64,000 nucleotides of DNA from Bacteroidota bacterium (GTDB lineage Bacteria; Bacteroidota; Bacteroidia; Chitinophagales; Chitinophagaceae), in contig JADJJH010000001.1 in assembly GCA_016706595.1 (NCBI GenBank), positions 372,001 to 436,000 of the forward strand, given 5' to 3'. Positions within the stretch are counted from its first letter, which is position 1, and every line of letters starts with the position of its first letter. Under the pieces are notes generated by a model that saw nothing but the letters and a program-made list of their open reading frames with translations, was not told the origin of the DNA and ran no database searches. The translations under genes were made by a program, and so were the position numbers. Positions 23,301 through 30,150 of this stretch are shown piece after piece.

Positions 23301-23390
23301 TGTCATAAATTCCGGACAAGGCAAGCAATTCAATTGTGCAAATGACTGCAAAGCACAAAGCATAACAAGTAATGTAAATAGTTTTTTCAT
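14337..23390 (-). CDS. Giant secreted surface protein: PKD-type domains, 26 Cys-pair repeats and a conserved C-terminal module
   Basis: The ATG at 23390 gives a signal peptide (MKKLFTLLVMLCALQSFA) and 3017 residues in one open frame. A PKD domain lies near residues 155-245 (SVGAVSYFWNFGDG, then VHAYTNPGTYVVCLTV). Several Ig-like segments follow, with a second PKD domain near 1030-1100 (NYWDFGDATSSG). Residues about 1425-2760 are 26 tandem repeats of about 51 residues, of the form ACDSYTWxVNGVTYTASGTYTxxSxNxxGCxHxxxLxLTI, each with two cysteines. A C-terminal module of about 245 residues follows (ALLQRDGDIV, SIKHRNHMGVMT, LWSGEDNANKNVKYNG, EDVNMDGKVRYNNSDNDR, ending in QHTPN). It is closely similar to the end of the protein at 56956-60900. 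It is probably a T9SS-exported adhesin, although the canonical type A tail is absent, so the export route is inferred. Confidence 0.9.
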   Translation of the reverse strand: MKKLFTLLVMLCALQSFAQLNCLPCPEFMTVHDTINCNFLELHRSQTTNGESLFTNTDSTKIKACQNTSMKYTLYPYSYGTAGLCTYPTMVIDTILVSGGTLVSNTNFAFTINWGGTTSGIVQIQWHIPGGGVGTMGCTGQTVLYFNLIPNPIAAFSSSPNPACFNNPTNITFNSSASVGAVSYFWNFGDGFTSNAANPVHAYTNPGTYVVCLTVTSSAGGTGQAPFGSCPTCTDSVCHTVIINSLPGPDISCIATVCAGETSTYCTSAICSTYNWVITGGVITSANPSTSPCITIQWGSGNPQGNIHLDVPGCPGFCSNGTDITVPIIPTSTTINGSSTVCVGTTSAYSLPTWPGTTYAWSISGSQPITGNNTNTTQISTTWNTIGTYTITCVYYDTALNCGGTGTLVVNVLPEMAITGPVKRCAGQNGNYNAHIASPFTNVNCNWTITPTGATITGGNGTATINVNWANAGTYVVTATPVSGGIVCGAASYSVIVYPIPVISAITGPDSICGGGTSVYAATSNMAGSFNWTIIGGTGTNLGSNNDSVQIAWNPTGPYSISVTQTSYANNCPSNSFTKIVYPYPTPSLSGNLNVCADATETYTINNIASGFDWYISPAQFGTVLSAPGANPVQIKWHGNNNPGGANVVYLHYGICNNDSIAITINEPIAPTITQTGNLCPGGVTLTSTGTGSFSWSHLEAPPVTSFTNTLSGLNYPGHYTVQLITPAGCVVNSTYNVPNIGRPVASIYANGPIVYCNPNLPNMKLYAVSGIGYTYQWYKNGILIPAATTDSLLVNSGLVPSIGVFNFTCVVTKNGCTDTSNLINISVITCVGGNGQGVGCSMPAAMAINGITGCNPFTISASLVSGAYIIPGSMSITHLEDNSTNFSNTTKTYNSIGIKTIRVCVLIKLADSTTCAACKDTFVTVPVAAKFLKNNNCGVITLSDLSTVASPATITNYNWTVSPVAGTSFNNNAIASPVLTITQSGTYIITQTVTSSAPNPCTVSYSESITITLPDADFNVTNSCVGTAVNLNNLVPAPINYWDFGDATSSGTSPTIHAYASTGTFMITHRVTDAFGCKDTVSKPITIIAAPVCNIIVTGLTTFCSGDSVKLNACAGYTGYQWLNNGVAISGATSPIYYATQTGNYSFTANNPLGCGVQSDTIVVTVNQSPSTSMNFSGSKCMGDMYTVTVPSCVGCFYVWEVDGIVEQIGSSNSLSDTVGTMPFTLGSHLIKVSITASNGCISVDSVNVIFSPLPTVVINVTGNPPQLCSNNLYTFTAVTNASSPAWAWTLSGFNNILSTTNTLIASVGGIYYVQVTDGLTGCTNSASQMIQDSPDLSLFPEGCDTICQNETIFLPLASLGGNISGYTITWYDNAPPYTSIVGTGASLNLNSLSLGAHNLSVIVVGPNGCIDTSNVYYIYVVPSTSSYTNATTCGTYTWVINGVTYTATGIYTSSSINASGCPQYDTLNLVINTGIGSNTTAVACNFYTWTVNGITYTVSGTYTHSTLNPVNGCITYDTLQLIINKDTELAMNVSSCGNYTWACNGVTYTTSGTYTCTSLNTFGCLHTDILNLNIVPVIGSSGTITICSPSYTWVVNGVTYTMSGIYTNTITTSNGCLQIDTLILTLNTGTINTTTITACDYYTWAVNGITYYTSGTYTYVITDPLTGCEHTEILILIINHSTDSILQVTACGSYTWPINGVTYTASGNYTFTNINAVGCPAFYQLFLTITTGTSSSTSITACGPYTWIVNGVTYTASGIYTSSYIAANGCPHIDSLLLNIVPGSSSADTVIACDSYTWYVNGVTYTASGTYTFTSINANGCVHVSTLVLTINYTIVTPYYITACGSYTWPVNGQTYTFSCNGCAYYVITQDSISGCAHVYVLCLTILPNTSSVSNISQCESYTWPVNGITYTTSGTYTYTYLNAYGCTHTATLNLNILHGSSSTISAMACGSYTWTANGVTYTSSGTYTHTIQNIEGCIDTLILQLTITPNSESTTQITACDSYTWNGITYTASGTYTHTTLLPSGCIHTNILQLTINPSTITTSFVAACNAYTWTVNGVTYTASGTYTVFTIGTNGCPHIYILCLTIFPNTSSSTTITACNSYTWPANGQTYTASGTYTHTTLIAGGCVHTSTLILTINQNTNSITNITTCGSYTWALNGLTYAASGTYTYTSLNTMGCVHTATLNLIINPNTSSIQNVIACDTWTWAANGQTYTASGSYTYTSLNTMGCVHTAILNLVINHSSTSHHYVTMCNSYTWPLTGMTYTASGIYTHFSINLQGCPHISILHLTIHPATSSSVNITACDTYTWGLNGVTYTASGTYTYTSTNTYGCAHVTTLHLTIHHSTSSTQTATACDSFTWLLNGVTYTTSGTYTHSYLNTQGCPHTVTLVLTIHQSTSSSDTVITCNYYTWPVNGVMYTASGVYTATSLNANGCVHTTTLVLTINTTTVTTICDTACINYTWVVNGVTYTASGVYTYTMIGANGCPHIYVLCLLINQPTESITQIIACDEYHWSANGQTYTASGTYTFTSLNSNGCIHTSTLLLTIFNTTTTHINVTACGSYTWNLNGAIYTASGIYTHTVSGGTGIDICPQIYVLHLTINENTSSTITVNACEMYTWPLNGVTYTLSGIYTHTYLNTSGCLHTATLILTLGTNTVTTSLCDSACNFYYWPVNGTTYTLSGVYTYITTGPNGCPHIYILCITIVHSSDTVITETANNTYTWAVNGMTYTQSGMYTATLVNSVNCDSLIHLDLIIIQTPTAPKMAAKAILNGPYNAATGLMYDSLRVLNLIPINEPYTSAPYFKQGIGGGGGETTSPAVLAISGNDAIVDWVHVEIRLVTNSNIIVANKNALLQRDGDIVSASDGISPIEFVGLPSGNYYVSIKHRNHMGVMTQSAITLGLTTANVNFTSSALYSVSSIINNTPAKVVGGLQTLWSGEDNANKNVKYNGSTNDKDPILITVGVGTPNNTVYGYRIEDVNMDGKVRYNNSDNDRAPILSNVGATTPNKVLSQHTPN
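15120..19115 (-). repeat. Tandem array of 26 coding repeats, about 153 bp each
   Basis: Coding repeats of about 51 residues with the anchor pattern C-x2-YTW-x2-NG-x-TYT-x-SG-x-YT and a second cysteine about 27 residues later. Copies are divergent at the DNA level, so the array is old compared with the near-identical 153-bp copies at 58606-60125. The last copy has lost the first cysteine (TANNTYTWAVNG). Confidence 0.88.
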
Positions 23391-23789
23391 GTGTTTAGAT
23401 TTATCGTTTTTCAATAATCATCCCGACATTAGCGGGACAAACTTGGAATAAGGTTGAAGCATTTCGTTTGGTTTAATCGGAATGCTATGCCTACACTCAA
23501 AGCTAATTTTAAATGTTAACCAAAAGTAAATTTAATAATTTATAAATGCAAGGGTTTTAACACATGAGTTTTTAAATGATTTAAAGTGAATGTTTTAACA
23601 TTATATACTTTCTTTATAATTTCAATCTGCAGAAACAAAGTAATTTTTATTTTAATGAATGATTGGCAATGTGATCCGATAGCTATCGGATTTGTAAATG
23701 TGTCAATATGCGAATGAGAGATTTGTTTAGCATGAATTTAGTCCGCATAATCACATTAGCAAATTATCATATCATCACATTCAAAATAA
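23391..23789. other. Gene-free region with a perfect palindrome
   Basis: About 400 A+T-rich bases lie between the divergent giant-protein gene and the B12 operon. They contain the 18-bp perfect palindrome ATCCGATAGCTATCGGAT at 23674-23691. Related forms occur at 29265-29280 and 41491-41508. No gene is seen. Confidence 0.6.
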
Positions 23790-23822
23790 TTTGCTCAAAT
23801 TTCCATTCACTTTCTATATTTG
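23790..23822 (+). promoter_or_regulatory. Promoter of the cobalamin operon
   Basis: TTTG at 23790-23793 and TATATTTG at 23815-23822 are separated by 21 bases. They match the Bacteroidota consensus TTTG-N19to21-TAnnTTTG. The riboswitch begins just after the expected start of transcription. Confidence 0.68.
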
Positions 23823-23985
23823 TCCCGTTATGAGGTGTTCCGCCCTAGCGGAATGAAAATGGGAATACTGTGAAATTCAGTAACACTACCCGGTGCTGTA
23901 AGCTCAAAAAAACTTATTGCAAATGCCACTGTAAAAACGGGAAGGCGCAATAAGCATGGAGTAAGTCAGAAGACCTGCCTGATAC
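23823..23985 (+). promoter_or_regulatory. Cobalamin (adenosylcobalamin-type) riboswitch
   Basis: The conserved segments appear in the right order. They are a P3-like arm TTCCGC-CCTA-GCGGAA, then AAAATGGGAA followed by TGTGAAATTCAG, then CTGTAAGC, then GCCACTGT. Last comes the B12-box region AGTCAGAAGACCTGCC near 23964-23979. The possible closing stem TCCCGTT (23823) and AACGGGA (23936) is also visible. It sits between a good promoter and the B12 uptake genes. Known riboswitches of this family turn off downstream genes when cobalamin is plentiful. Confidence 0.95.
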
Positions 23986-24033
23986 ATTTTTTTACATTGG
24001 CTTCGGGAAAAAGGCCATGGTAAGTACGAATAC

Positions 24034-24092
24034 GCTTTTCATACTTATTCTCATCTTCCCATTATTTTACAAAATAATGAAAAGCATTTTTT
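24034..24092 (+). promoter_or_regulatory. Likely riboswitch expression platform with two competing hairpins
   Basis: GCTTTTCAT (24034-24042) can pair with ATGAAAAGC (24077-24085), which is followed by six T (24087-24092). This gives an intrinsic-terminator-like form. The same right arm overlaps a second perfect hairpin, CATTATTTT (24060-24068) with AAAATAATG (24071-24079). The two stems share 24077-24079 and so compete. The translation start used here (24095) lies right after the T-run. Regulation by termination is inferred. Confidence 0.6.
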
Positions 24093-24094
24093 AC

Positions 24095-25087
24095 ATGAAT
24101 AGATTATTGGTCACTTGTCTATGTGCATTTATCTCAATAGGTATGCAAGCACAGGTCAATTTTGAAAATCTCACAGTTGACACCACCTCAAAGTATTGGA
24201 AAGGAAATCTAGGTATTCCGGGATTAAACACATTCCAATCTGGTCCGGCACAATTTATAAACCAAAACGATACCAGTAGTTTTGGTGATTATTGGAGCGG
24301 ATGGGCTTACTCATCAGAGAATGATACCACAAGTTTAAGTTATGCAACTAACGATTGTGCAGCTATCGCAGGAAAAGGTCATAATAATTCTGAAAAATAT
24401 GGAGTGGCTTACTTAAGTTTTACACCCGAATTAAATAGTATCACTTTTAATGTAGATGTTAAAGTGATGCAGATGTATGTTACCAATACAACCATCGCTT
24501 ATCGAGCCATGGAGAATGGAAATTTTCCGGCCAAGAAGTTTGGCGGAACTACCGGCAATGATCCAGATTTTTTTAGATTAGATATTCGAGGCTGGAAAAA
24601 CGGATTGCCTAGTACATCTGCAAATGATACGGTACATGTTTATTTAGCCGATTTTAGAGATTCAAATAATGCCAATGATTATATCGTAAAAGATTGGAAA
24701 CTGGTTGACCTTAGCATACTAAATGTAGTAGATAGCTTAAGCTACCATTTGGTAGGTAGCGATACCGGTTCATTTGGCTTAAACACACCGGCTTATTTTT
24801 GTGTAGATGACATGCAACTGATGCCAGAAGGAACACAAGATATACGCACTTCAAATCAAATTAAAATTTATCCAAATCCAAGCCAAGCAATTTTTCATTG
24901 TCAAAATAATTTACATGAAAAAACTCAACTTGAAATCATCAATCTTAACGGACAAATTATGTATCAATCTCATGTGGATGCCAATACAAGTGTTGAAATT
25001 GATGCACATTTTTGGTCAGCCGGAATGTATATCTTGAAGGTTATTTCAGGAGGGGAAGTTTATTATGAGAAAATAACAAGGAAATAA
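24095..25087 (+). CDS. DUF4465 T9SS-exported protein of the B12 uptake operon
   Basis: The ATG at 24095 is chosen because it gives a compact signal peptide (MNRLLVTCLCAFISIGMQA) and lies after the terminator-like T-run; the ATG at 24077 would be buried in the hairpin. The body matches the DUF4465 pattern: VNFENLTVDTTSKYWKGN at the start, FGDYWSGWAYSSENDTTS, MYVTNTTIAYRAMENG, KKFGGTTGNDPDFFRLDI, VYLADFRDSNNANDYIVKDW, and NTPAYFCVDDMQL. A type A T9SS tail closes it (IKIYPNPSQ to VYYEKITRK). It is the first gene after the riboswitch. Related proteins are found in B12 loci of Bacteroidota, and some surface proteins in such loci bind cobamides (BtuG, BtuH). Whether this one does is an inference. 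Confidence 0.85.
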   Translation: MNRLLVTCLCAFISIGMQAQVNFENLTVDTTSKYWKGNLGIPGLNTFQSGPAQFINQNDTSSFGDYWSGWAYSSENDTTSLSYATNDCAAIAGKGHNNSEKYGVAYLSFTPELNSITFNVDVKVMQMYVTNTTIAYRAMENGNFPAKKFGGTTGNDPDFFRLDIRGWKNGLPSTSANDTVHVYLADFRDSNNANDYIVKDWKLVDLSILNVVDSLSYHLVGSDTGSFGLNTPAYFCVDDMQLMPEGTQDIRTSNQIKIYPNPSQAIFHCQNNLHEKTQLEIINLNGQIMYQSHVDANTSVEIDAHFWSAGMYILKVISGGEVYYEKITRK

Positions 25088-25169
25088 ATTATCAATGACG
25101 AATTACGAATTATGGTAGTCATCATGTGGGTTTAAGGTCATCTCCGTAATTCTTAATTTGAATGTAACT

Positions 25170-26168
25170 ATGAAAAAATACATACTCTCAACTAGCTTAT
25201 TGCTTACTGCCTACTGCCAACTGGCACATGCGCAATTTGCACCTCAAGTAAGTATGCCTGGAACTACTGCCATTCACAAGGATAGTTCTATTATACTTTC
25301 GTGGGCGCCAAATTGTAGTGTGAATCGAGGGTGGAAGGATATTGTTGATCAATTTTTAGGTTATGTAAGTAGCGGAGATGAATCGAAAGGAACTGCTAAG
25401 GCTGATGGTGAAATAGTGAGTTTGGGTGATGGGGGAGAGGCAATCTACTTTTTTGAAAATCCTATTGTAAATGGAAGTGGTTATGATTTTGCCATTTTTG
25501 AAAATGGGTTTCCCGACCCAACAGATTCTAGTAAAGCATATCTTGAACTTGCTCAGGTTGAAGTAAGTAATAATGGTATTCAGTATTTTCCTTTTCCATC
25601 TACTTGCTATAATGATACTAGCTTACAAATTGCCGGTGTAGGTGATTATATGGATGCATCTAAAATTAATAATTTGGCCGGGAAGTATATTCAAAATTAT
25701 GGTACTCCTTTCGACCTAGATGAATTGTCGATGATATTAAGTTTGGATGTTAATAATATCCGCTTCATTAAAGTAAAGGATGTAATTGGTACGTTGAATA
25801 ATAATGTTTGCACACGCGATATGAATCAGCATAAAATTAATGATCCCTATCCAACACCCTATGCAACCGGTGGATTTGATTTAGATGCATTGGCTATTTT
25901 ACATCAAAAGTATCCGGTTGGCATTTTTACCACACCTTACAAAACTTCAGTACACATTTATCCGAATCCAAGTAGTGGTATCTATTATTTTGATTCTAAT
26001 GAAAGCATCGTTGATATTTGTGTTCATTCGTGGCAAGGGAAAATTTTAGATACCTATTCCGCGTTGAATGGATCCATCGATTTATCAATGTATACAGCTG
26101 GAAATTATCTTCTAGGTATAAAGTTTGGTTCAGGTGAAACTAAATACATTATGATATCTAAGTTATGA
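25170..26168 (+). CDS. T9SS-exported cell-surface protein of the B12 uptake operon
   Basis: The ATG at 25170 begins a signal peptide ending near LAHAQ. The 332-residue protein carries a beta-rich domain with GDGGEAIYFFENPIVNGSGYDFAIFENGF, ELAQVEVSNNGIQYFPFPS, AGKYIQNYGTPFDLDEL and TGGFDLDALAILHQ. This pattern occurs in poorly studied cell-surface proteins that often sit beside cobalamin receptors in this phylum. A type A T9SS tail follows (VHIYPNPSSGIYYFDS to ETKYIMISKL). Its stop overlaps the start of the BtuG-like gene (ATGA), so the genes are translated together. A cobamide-binding or receptor-assisting role is inferred from position and regulation only. Confidence 0.8.
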   Translation: MKKYILSTSLLLTAYCQLAHAQFAPQVSMPGTTAIHKDSSIILSWAPNCSVNRGWKDIVDQFLGYVSSGDESKGTAKADGEIVSLGDGGEAIYFFENPIVNGSGYDFAIFENGFPDPTDSSKAYLELAQVEVSNNGIQYFPFPSTCYNDTSLQIAGVGDYMDASKINNLAGKYIQNYGTPFDLDELSMILSLDVNNIRFIKVKDVIGTLNNNVCTRDMNQHKINDPYPTPYATGGFDLDALAILHQKYPVGIFTTPYKTSVHIYPNPSSGIYYFDSNESIVDICVHSWQGKILDTYSALNGSIDLSMYTAGNYLLGIKFGSGETKYIMISKL

Positions 26169-27241
26169 AAAACATTTCTACCATTATTTTCATGGCTGTA
26201 ATTTTGGGGTTAGCATCTTGCGTAAAAGATAAACCCAATCCCGATAATACGCTTATCCCAAATTCAACACATAAAGGCATATTGATTTGTAATGAAGGTT
26301 TATATGGAAATAATAATGGCGAGATTTCATTTCTAGATCAAGAGAATGGAAAGATGTACAACCAATTGTATAAACTAGCCAATGGGAAATCATTAGGCGA
26401 TGTAGTACAAAGTATTTCCCTCATCAATGGGGTCTATTATATTGCGGTAAATGCATCGCATAAAATTGTAGTGCTAGATCCCTTTTCATTTAAAATCAAT
26501 ACCCTAATTATGGGTTGTTCTTCACCACGATACATTAAGCAAGTAAGCAATCATAAAGCATATATATCTTCATTATATCATCCCTCTATTTATGTTTTGA
26601 ATTTGCTAACTCATCAAATCGAGAAAAGTATACCTGTAAATTATACCAATACCGAGAATATGATTGTACAAGGAAATTACTGCTATGTTACCAACTGGGA
26701 TACCGCTTCACCTTATGTTTATAAAATAAATATTGTGAACGATAGTCTCGAAAAACGAATTGATTTAGGTTGTAGAGCATCACATAGTATGGTTGCTGAT
26801 AAGGATGGTAAGCTTTGGGTTCTTTCAGGCAACAAGTATAAAGGGAAGTCATCATTTATTACATGCTATGATGTACAGAATGATTTAATCATCAAGCAAT
26901 TTGAATTCAATAATCAATTTGATCCCATGCGATTAATCACCAATAAAAATAAGGATACATTATTTTTTATCAGTGTAAATTATAATGGCTATTCAGATGC
27001 AAATGGTGTGTATAAAATGGGTATTCATCAAACTTCATTACCAAGTCAGCCATTTATTCAAGCCCAAACGAATTCGTATTTTTGGGCTTTAGGTATTGAT
27101 GAAAATGCCAATCACATTTTCGTGTCAGACCCCAAAGGATTTACACAACAAAGTACGGTATTAGAGTATACATTAAATGGAAACTTGGTGCAGCAATTTC
27201 AAGCGGGAATAGGCGTTAATCAATTTTTATTTAAGCCATGA
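26165..27241 (+). CDS. btuG: BtuG-like surface lipoprotein (YncE-type beta-propeller, DUF5074-like)
   Basis: A lipoprotein signal is present with the lipobox LASC at residues 16-19. The rest reads as a seven-bladed propeller of the YncE/DUF5074 kind: GILICNEGLYGNNNGEISFLDQENG, VVQSISLINGVYYIAVNASHKIVVLDPFSF, PRYIKQVSNHKAYISSLY, and NYCYVTNWDTASPYVYKINI. In gut Bacteroides the surface lipoprotein BtuG has this fold, binds B12 very tightly and hands it to BtuB. The gene lies between an ATGA overlap upstream and another ATGA overlap with the receptor gene downstream, all under a cobalamin riboswitch. Assignment as BtuG-like is therefore strong; binding strength is unknown. Confidence 0.84.
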   Translation: MKNISTIIFMAVILGLASCVKDKPNPDNTLIPNSTHKGILICNEGLYGNNNGEISFLDQENGKMYNQLYKLANGKSLGDVVQSISLINGVYYIAVNASHKIVVLDPFSFKINTLIMGCSSPRYIKQVSNHKAYISSLYHPSIYVLNLLTHQIEKSIPVNYTNTENMIVQGNYCYVTNWDTASPYVYKINIVNDSLEKRIDLGCRASHSMVADKDGKLWVLSGNKYKGKSSFITCYDVQNDLIIKQFEFNNQFDPMRLITNKNKDTLFFISVNYNGYSDANGVYKMGIHQTSLPSQPFIQAQTNSYFWALGIDENANHIFVSDPKGFTQQSTVLEYTLNGNLVQQFQAGIGVNQFLFKP

Positions 27242-29202
27242 TTGGTAAGCCGTTTGCAGTAGTTGTTTGCTTTTGTATAAGTATTTTTTTGAATGGTAAA
27301 GTTTTGTTTGCGCAAGCGTTGAAAAAGGATAGCATAAGAACTATTCAAATTATCGATAAAAGAAAAAGCGGAGCTCAGCCGGCAACACAAACACTCGATA
27401 GTAATTTATTACTTGTTTATAATGCAAATTCTTTAAACCAAATGCTGCAATGGCATAGTAATGTGTTTGTAAAAAATTATGGTGTAGGCAATGTAAGTAC
27501 CATTAGTATACGGGGCAGTTCGGCTGCCCAAACGCAAGTGAATTGGCATGGAGTAAATATTAATAATGCCATGACCGGATTATCAGATTTTAGTGCGATG
27601 CCCGTTGCGTTTTTTAATAAGATTGAAATTGCTTATGGTAATACACAACCTACTAATTCGGTAAGTGGTTCTATCAATTTAGAAAATGAAAAACCATCAT
27701 TTCTAAAACAAAAAAAAATGAATAGCATGCTGGCTTATGAAAGTTTACAGAATATAGTTGCAAATACAAGTTTTCTTTTTGCTAACAAGAAGTTCAGCAA
27801 TACACTGAAATTAAATTTCAATCATGACCAAAACAGATATTCATTTTACAATGAAGATCAAAATGCAAAGGATACTTTACAGCACGCACAAACAAAATCG
27901 CTTCATCTTTCAAATGATTTATATTATAAGGTCAATGTAAATAATATACTCTCGTTTCATCTTTGGACATTTCAACGTGAACGTCAAATTCCGGCAGCAA
28001 GTTTTGAAACAAATAGTGTGAAACATGAAGAAAATACAGTATTGCGAACTTTAATTACATGGGAGAAAACTAATTTCTATCGTTGGAATTTACTTAGCAC
28101 GATAGGGGTTATTACAGAAAATTATACGTATACCGATTCGGCCATTCAACTTGTAAACAATGCTAGTGTGTTGCAAATTCCGTTGAGTATAAAAGCTAAT
28201 TACTCACCAAAGCCCAATCATTATTTGAGCATTGAAGCTACAGCATCTAAAGCCGATATGCTATCGCAAAGCGAAGCCAACATGTATACCGGTGGTTTGC
28301 AAGCCTCTTATCGAATCGATAATGTTTTTAAATCGCTGAGTATTAAAGCGGGTTTGAAAAAAGAACTGAATTCGATTTTCACTTTGCCGTATGCCTATCA
28401 TCTTTTTACACAGTACAAATTATTTCGTGGTTTGGATTTGTATGCTTCATGGTCGACCAATTATCGTATGCCAACCTTGAATGATTTGTATTTTATTCCT
28501 GGAGGAAATAAAAATTTGAAACCCGAACATAGTAAAAATTTCGAATCAGGCATTCAATATAATAAACAAAATGGCAAGCTCCATTTTCATCACGACCTCG
28601 CCTATTTTAATCGAAGCGTAAAGAATTGGATTTTGTGGTATGGTTCAAGCATTTTTACGCCACATAATATTCAAGAAGTGCATAGCAGAGGAGTAGAATA
28701 TATGATGGACTTTGCCTATCATTTATTTTCCACAAAATCTAAAAATGAAAATAGTAAGGAACCTCTTCTGATGGAGATTCAACAAAAACAACCCTTTTCA
28801 AAAGTTTCTCGTCACGCTGCAATAATAGGTGGAATTTTATATGCTTATACATTATCTACTACCGTAAATTCAGTAATTCCAAACGATTATTCCATCAACA
28901 AACAAATTCCATATGTGCCTAGGTATCAACTAAAAATGCATATTGGACTAAAAACAAATTTGGGTGAGTTCACTTACTTTCATACGTATACCGGATATCG
29001 TTTTATTACCACCGATGAAACACAATATCTTACTCCTTATCAAACAGGCAATCTGATGCTCACCCATAAATTTCAGTTCAAGACTTATCGATGTATGATA
29101 TCAGGTAAATGCTTAAATTTATTTAATACAAATTATCAAAGTATCACTGGACGATATATGCCACAACGTAATTGGAGTGTAGCAATGAATTTCGAATTTT
29201 AA
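27238..29202 (+). CDS. btuB: TonB-dependent receptor for cobalamin (BtuB-like)
   Basis: This is an outer-membrane beta-barrel of 654 residues. After a signal peptide it has a plug domain (NSLNQMLQWHSNVFVKNYG, VSTISIRGSSAAQTQVNWHGVNINN, PVAFFNKIEIAYGN, SVSGSINL), then a barrel rich in alternating strands. It includes the family motif SWSTNYRMPTLNDLYFIPGGNKNLKPEHSKNFESG and ends in an aromatic residue (WSVAMNFEF), as barrel assembly needs. The start overlaps the BtuG-like stop (ATGA). No TonB box was identified with confidence. Riboswitch control and the BtuG-like partner make cobalamin the likely substrate. Confidence 0.9.
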   Translation: MIGKPFAVVVCFCISIFLNGKVLFAQALKKDSIRTIQIIDKRKSGAQPATQTLDSNLLLVYNANSLNQMLQWHSNVFVKNYGVGNVSTISIRGSSAAQTQVNWHGVNINNAMTGLSDFSAMPVAFFNKIEIAYGNTQPTNSVSGSINLENEKPSFLKQKKMNSMLAYESLQNIVANTSFLFANKKFSNTLKLNFNHDQNRYSFYNEDQNAKDTLQHAQTKSLHLSNDLYYKVNVNNILSFHLWTFQRERQIPAASFETNSVKHEENTVLRTLITWEKTNFYRWNLLSTIGVITENYTYTDSAIQLVNNASVLQIPLSIKANYSPKPNHYLSIEATASKADMLSQSEANMYTGGLQASYRIDNVFKSLSIKAGLKKELNSIFTLPYAYHLFTQYKLFRGLDLYASWSTNYRMPTLNDLYFIPGGNKNLKPEHSKNFESGIQYNKQNGKLHFHHDLAYFNRSVKNWILWYGSSIFTPHNIQEVHSRGVEYMMDFAYHLFSTKSKNENSKEPLLMEIQQKQPFSKVSRHAAIIGGILYAYTLSTTVNSVIPNDYSINKQIPYVPRYQLKMHIGLKTNLGEFTYFHTYTGYRFITTDETQYLTPYQTGNLMLTHKFQFKTYRCMISGKCLNLFNTNYQSITGRYMPQRNWSVAMNFEF

Positions 29203-29229
29203 TTTTTTTGAATTTTTATGGTGGTTTTG

Positions 29230-29341
29230 TAAAGCCCTCAGACGAGGCATGCGAATTTTTCAATCCCGATGGCTATCGGGAGCGTTGACTTTCGTCAATA
29301 AAGAGATTGAAAAATTCGTATAACGACGTATTAGGGCTTTA
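29230..29341 (+). repeat. Structured intergenic repeat, copy A
   Basis: Nested inverted repeats are all perfect: an outer TAAAGCCCT with AGGGCTTTA (9 bp), a middle CGAATTTTTCAATC with GATTGAAAAATTCG (14 bp), and two hairpins inside, CCGAT-GGCT-ATCGG and TTGAC-TTTC-GTCAA. The outcome is a branched fold. A second copy with different stem sequences but the same plan is at 41447-41577. It also could end the B12 operon transcript. The rest of the gap to 29548 holds only a small GGCAC/GTGCC hairpin. Confidence 0.72.
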
Positions 29342-29548
29342 TTGAATCACCTTTATTTTTTGGTTATCAGCGAACTGCAAATAGTAAGCCAATTGGCGAT
29401 GGCACCGTGCAAGTGCCTGCATGTATGAAGCATAGATTTTTTTCAAACACTACAATCCAAATCACTAATTCGGCTTACCCTCACATCTGATTCATGACAA
29501 CTAATATCTAATCGCATCTGCGACCCTTGATTCCCGAACCTCGATTCC

Positions 29549-30148
29549 TCAGTCACCCTCACTTCCGTTAAACACCATTCTAGCAACATACTTACCAATA
29601 ATATCAAACTCAATATTCACTAGCGAATAATCAACTATATTTTTAAAATTGGTATGTTCAAAAGTATACGGAATAATGGCCACCTCAAAGGAAGTGTTAC
29701 TAATATTGAAACAGGTTAAACTAACGCCATTCACAGCTATGGATCCTTTTTCAACAATTAAATGCGAATACTCATCATTAATACTAAAAGTAAAATTCCA
29801 ATTACCGCCTAAATTTTTTCGATTTATACAACTGGCTTTAGTATCAATATGTCCTTGTACAATATGTCCATCCATTCGTCCATTCAGTTGTGTACATCGT
29901 TCGATATTTACTTCATCGCCAATAGCCCATAAACCAATATTCGTTTTAGTAATGGTTTCGATTACAGCACAAACCGTATGTATATCTTTTTCAACTTGTA
30001 TCACGGTTAAACAAATACCATTGTGTGCAACCGATTGATCGATTTTTAATTCATTACTTAATGAACTTTGAATTTTTACGTACAAATTCCCATTTTCAAA
30101 TTCAAGCGATTTTACAACACCTGTTGTTTCTATAATTCCCGTAAACAT
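29549..30148 (-). CDS. ribE: Riboflavin synthase, alpha chain type
   Basis: This enzyme turns two molecules of 6,7-dimethyl-8-ribityllumazine into riboflavin. The start MFTGIIETTGVV is diagnostic. The 199 residues contain the two repeated lumazine-binding domains: first VAHNGICLTVIQVEKDIHTVCAVIETITKTNIG, second GSIAVNGVSLTCFNISNTSFEVAIIPYTFEHTN. The linking motif INIERCTQLNGRMDGHIVQGHID-type stretch is present as EVNIERCTQLNGRMDG. It lies two bases after a lipoprotein gene on the same strand, so the two are probably one transcript. No FMN riboswitch is seen upstream. Confidence 0.96.
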   Translation of the reverse strand: MFTGIIETTGVVKSLEFENGNLYVKIQSSLSNELKIDQSVAHNGICLTVIQVEKDIHTVCAVIETITKTNIGLWAIGDEVNIERCTQLNGRMDGHIVQGHIDTKASCINRKNLGGNWNFTFSINDEYSHLIVEKGSIAVNGVSLTCFNISNTSFEVAIIPYTFEHTNFKNIVDYSLVNIEFDIIGKYVARMVFNGSEGD

Positions 30149-30150
30149 GC

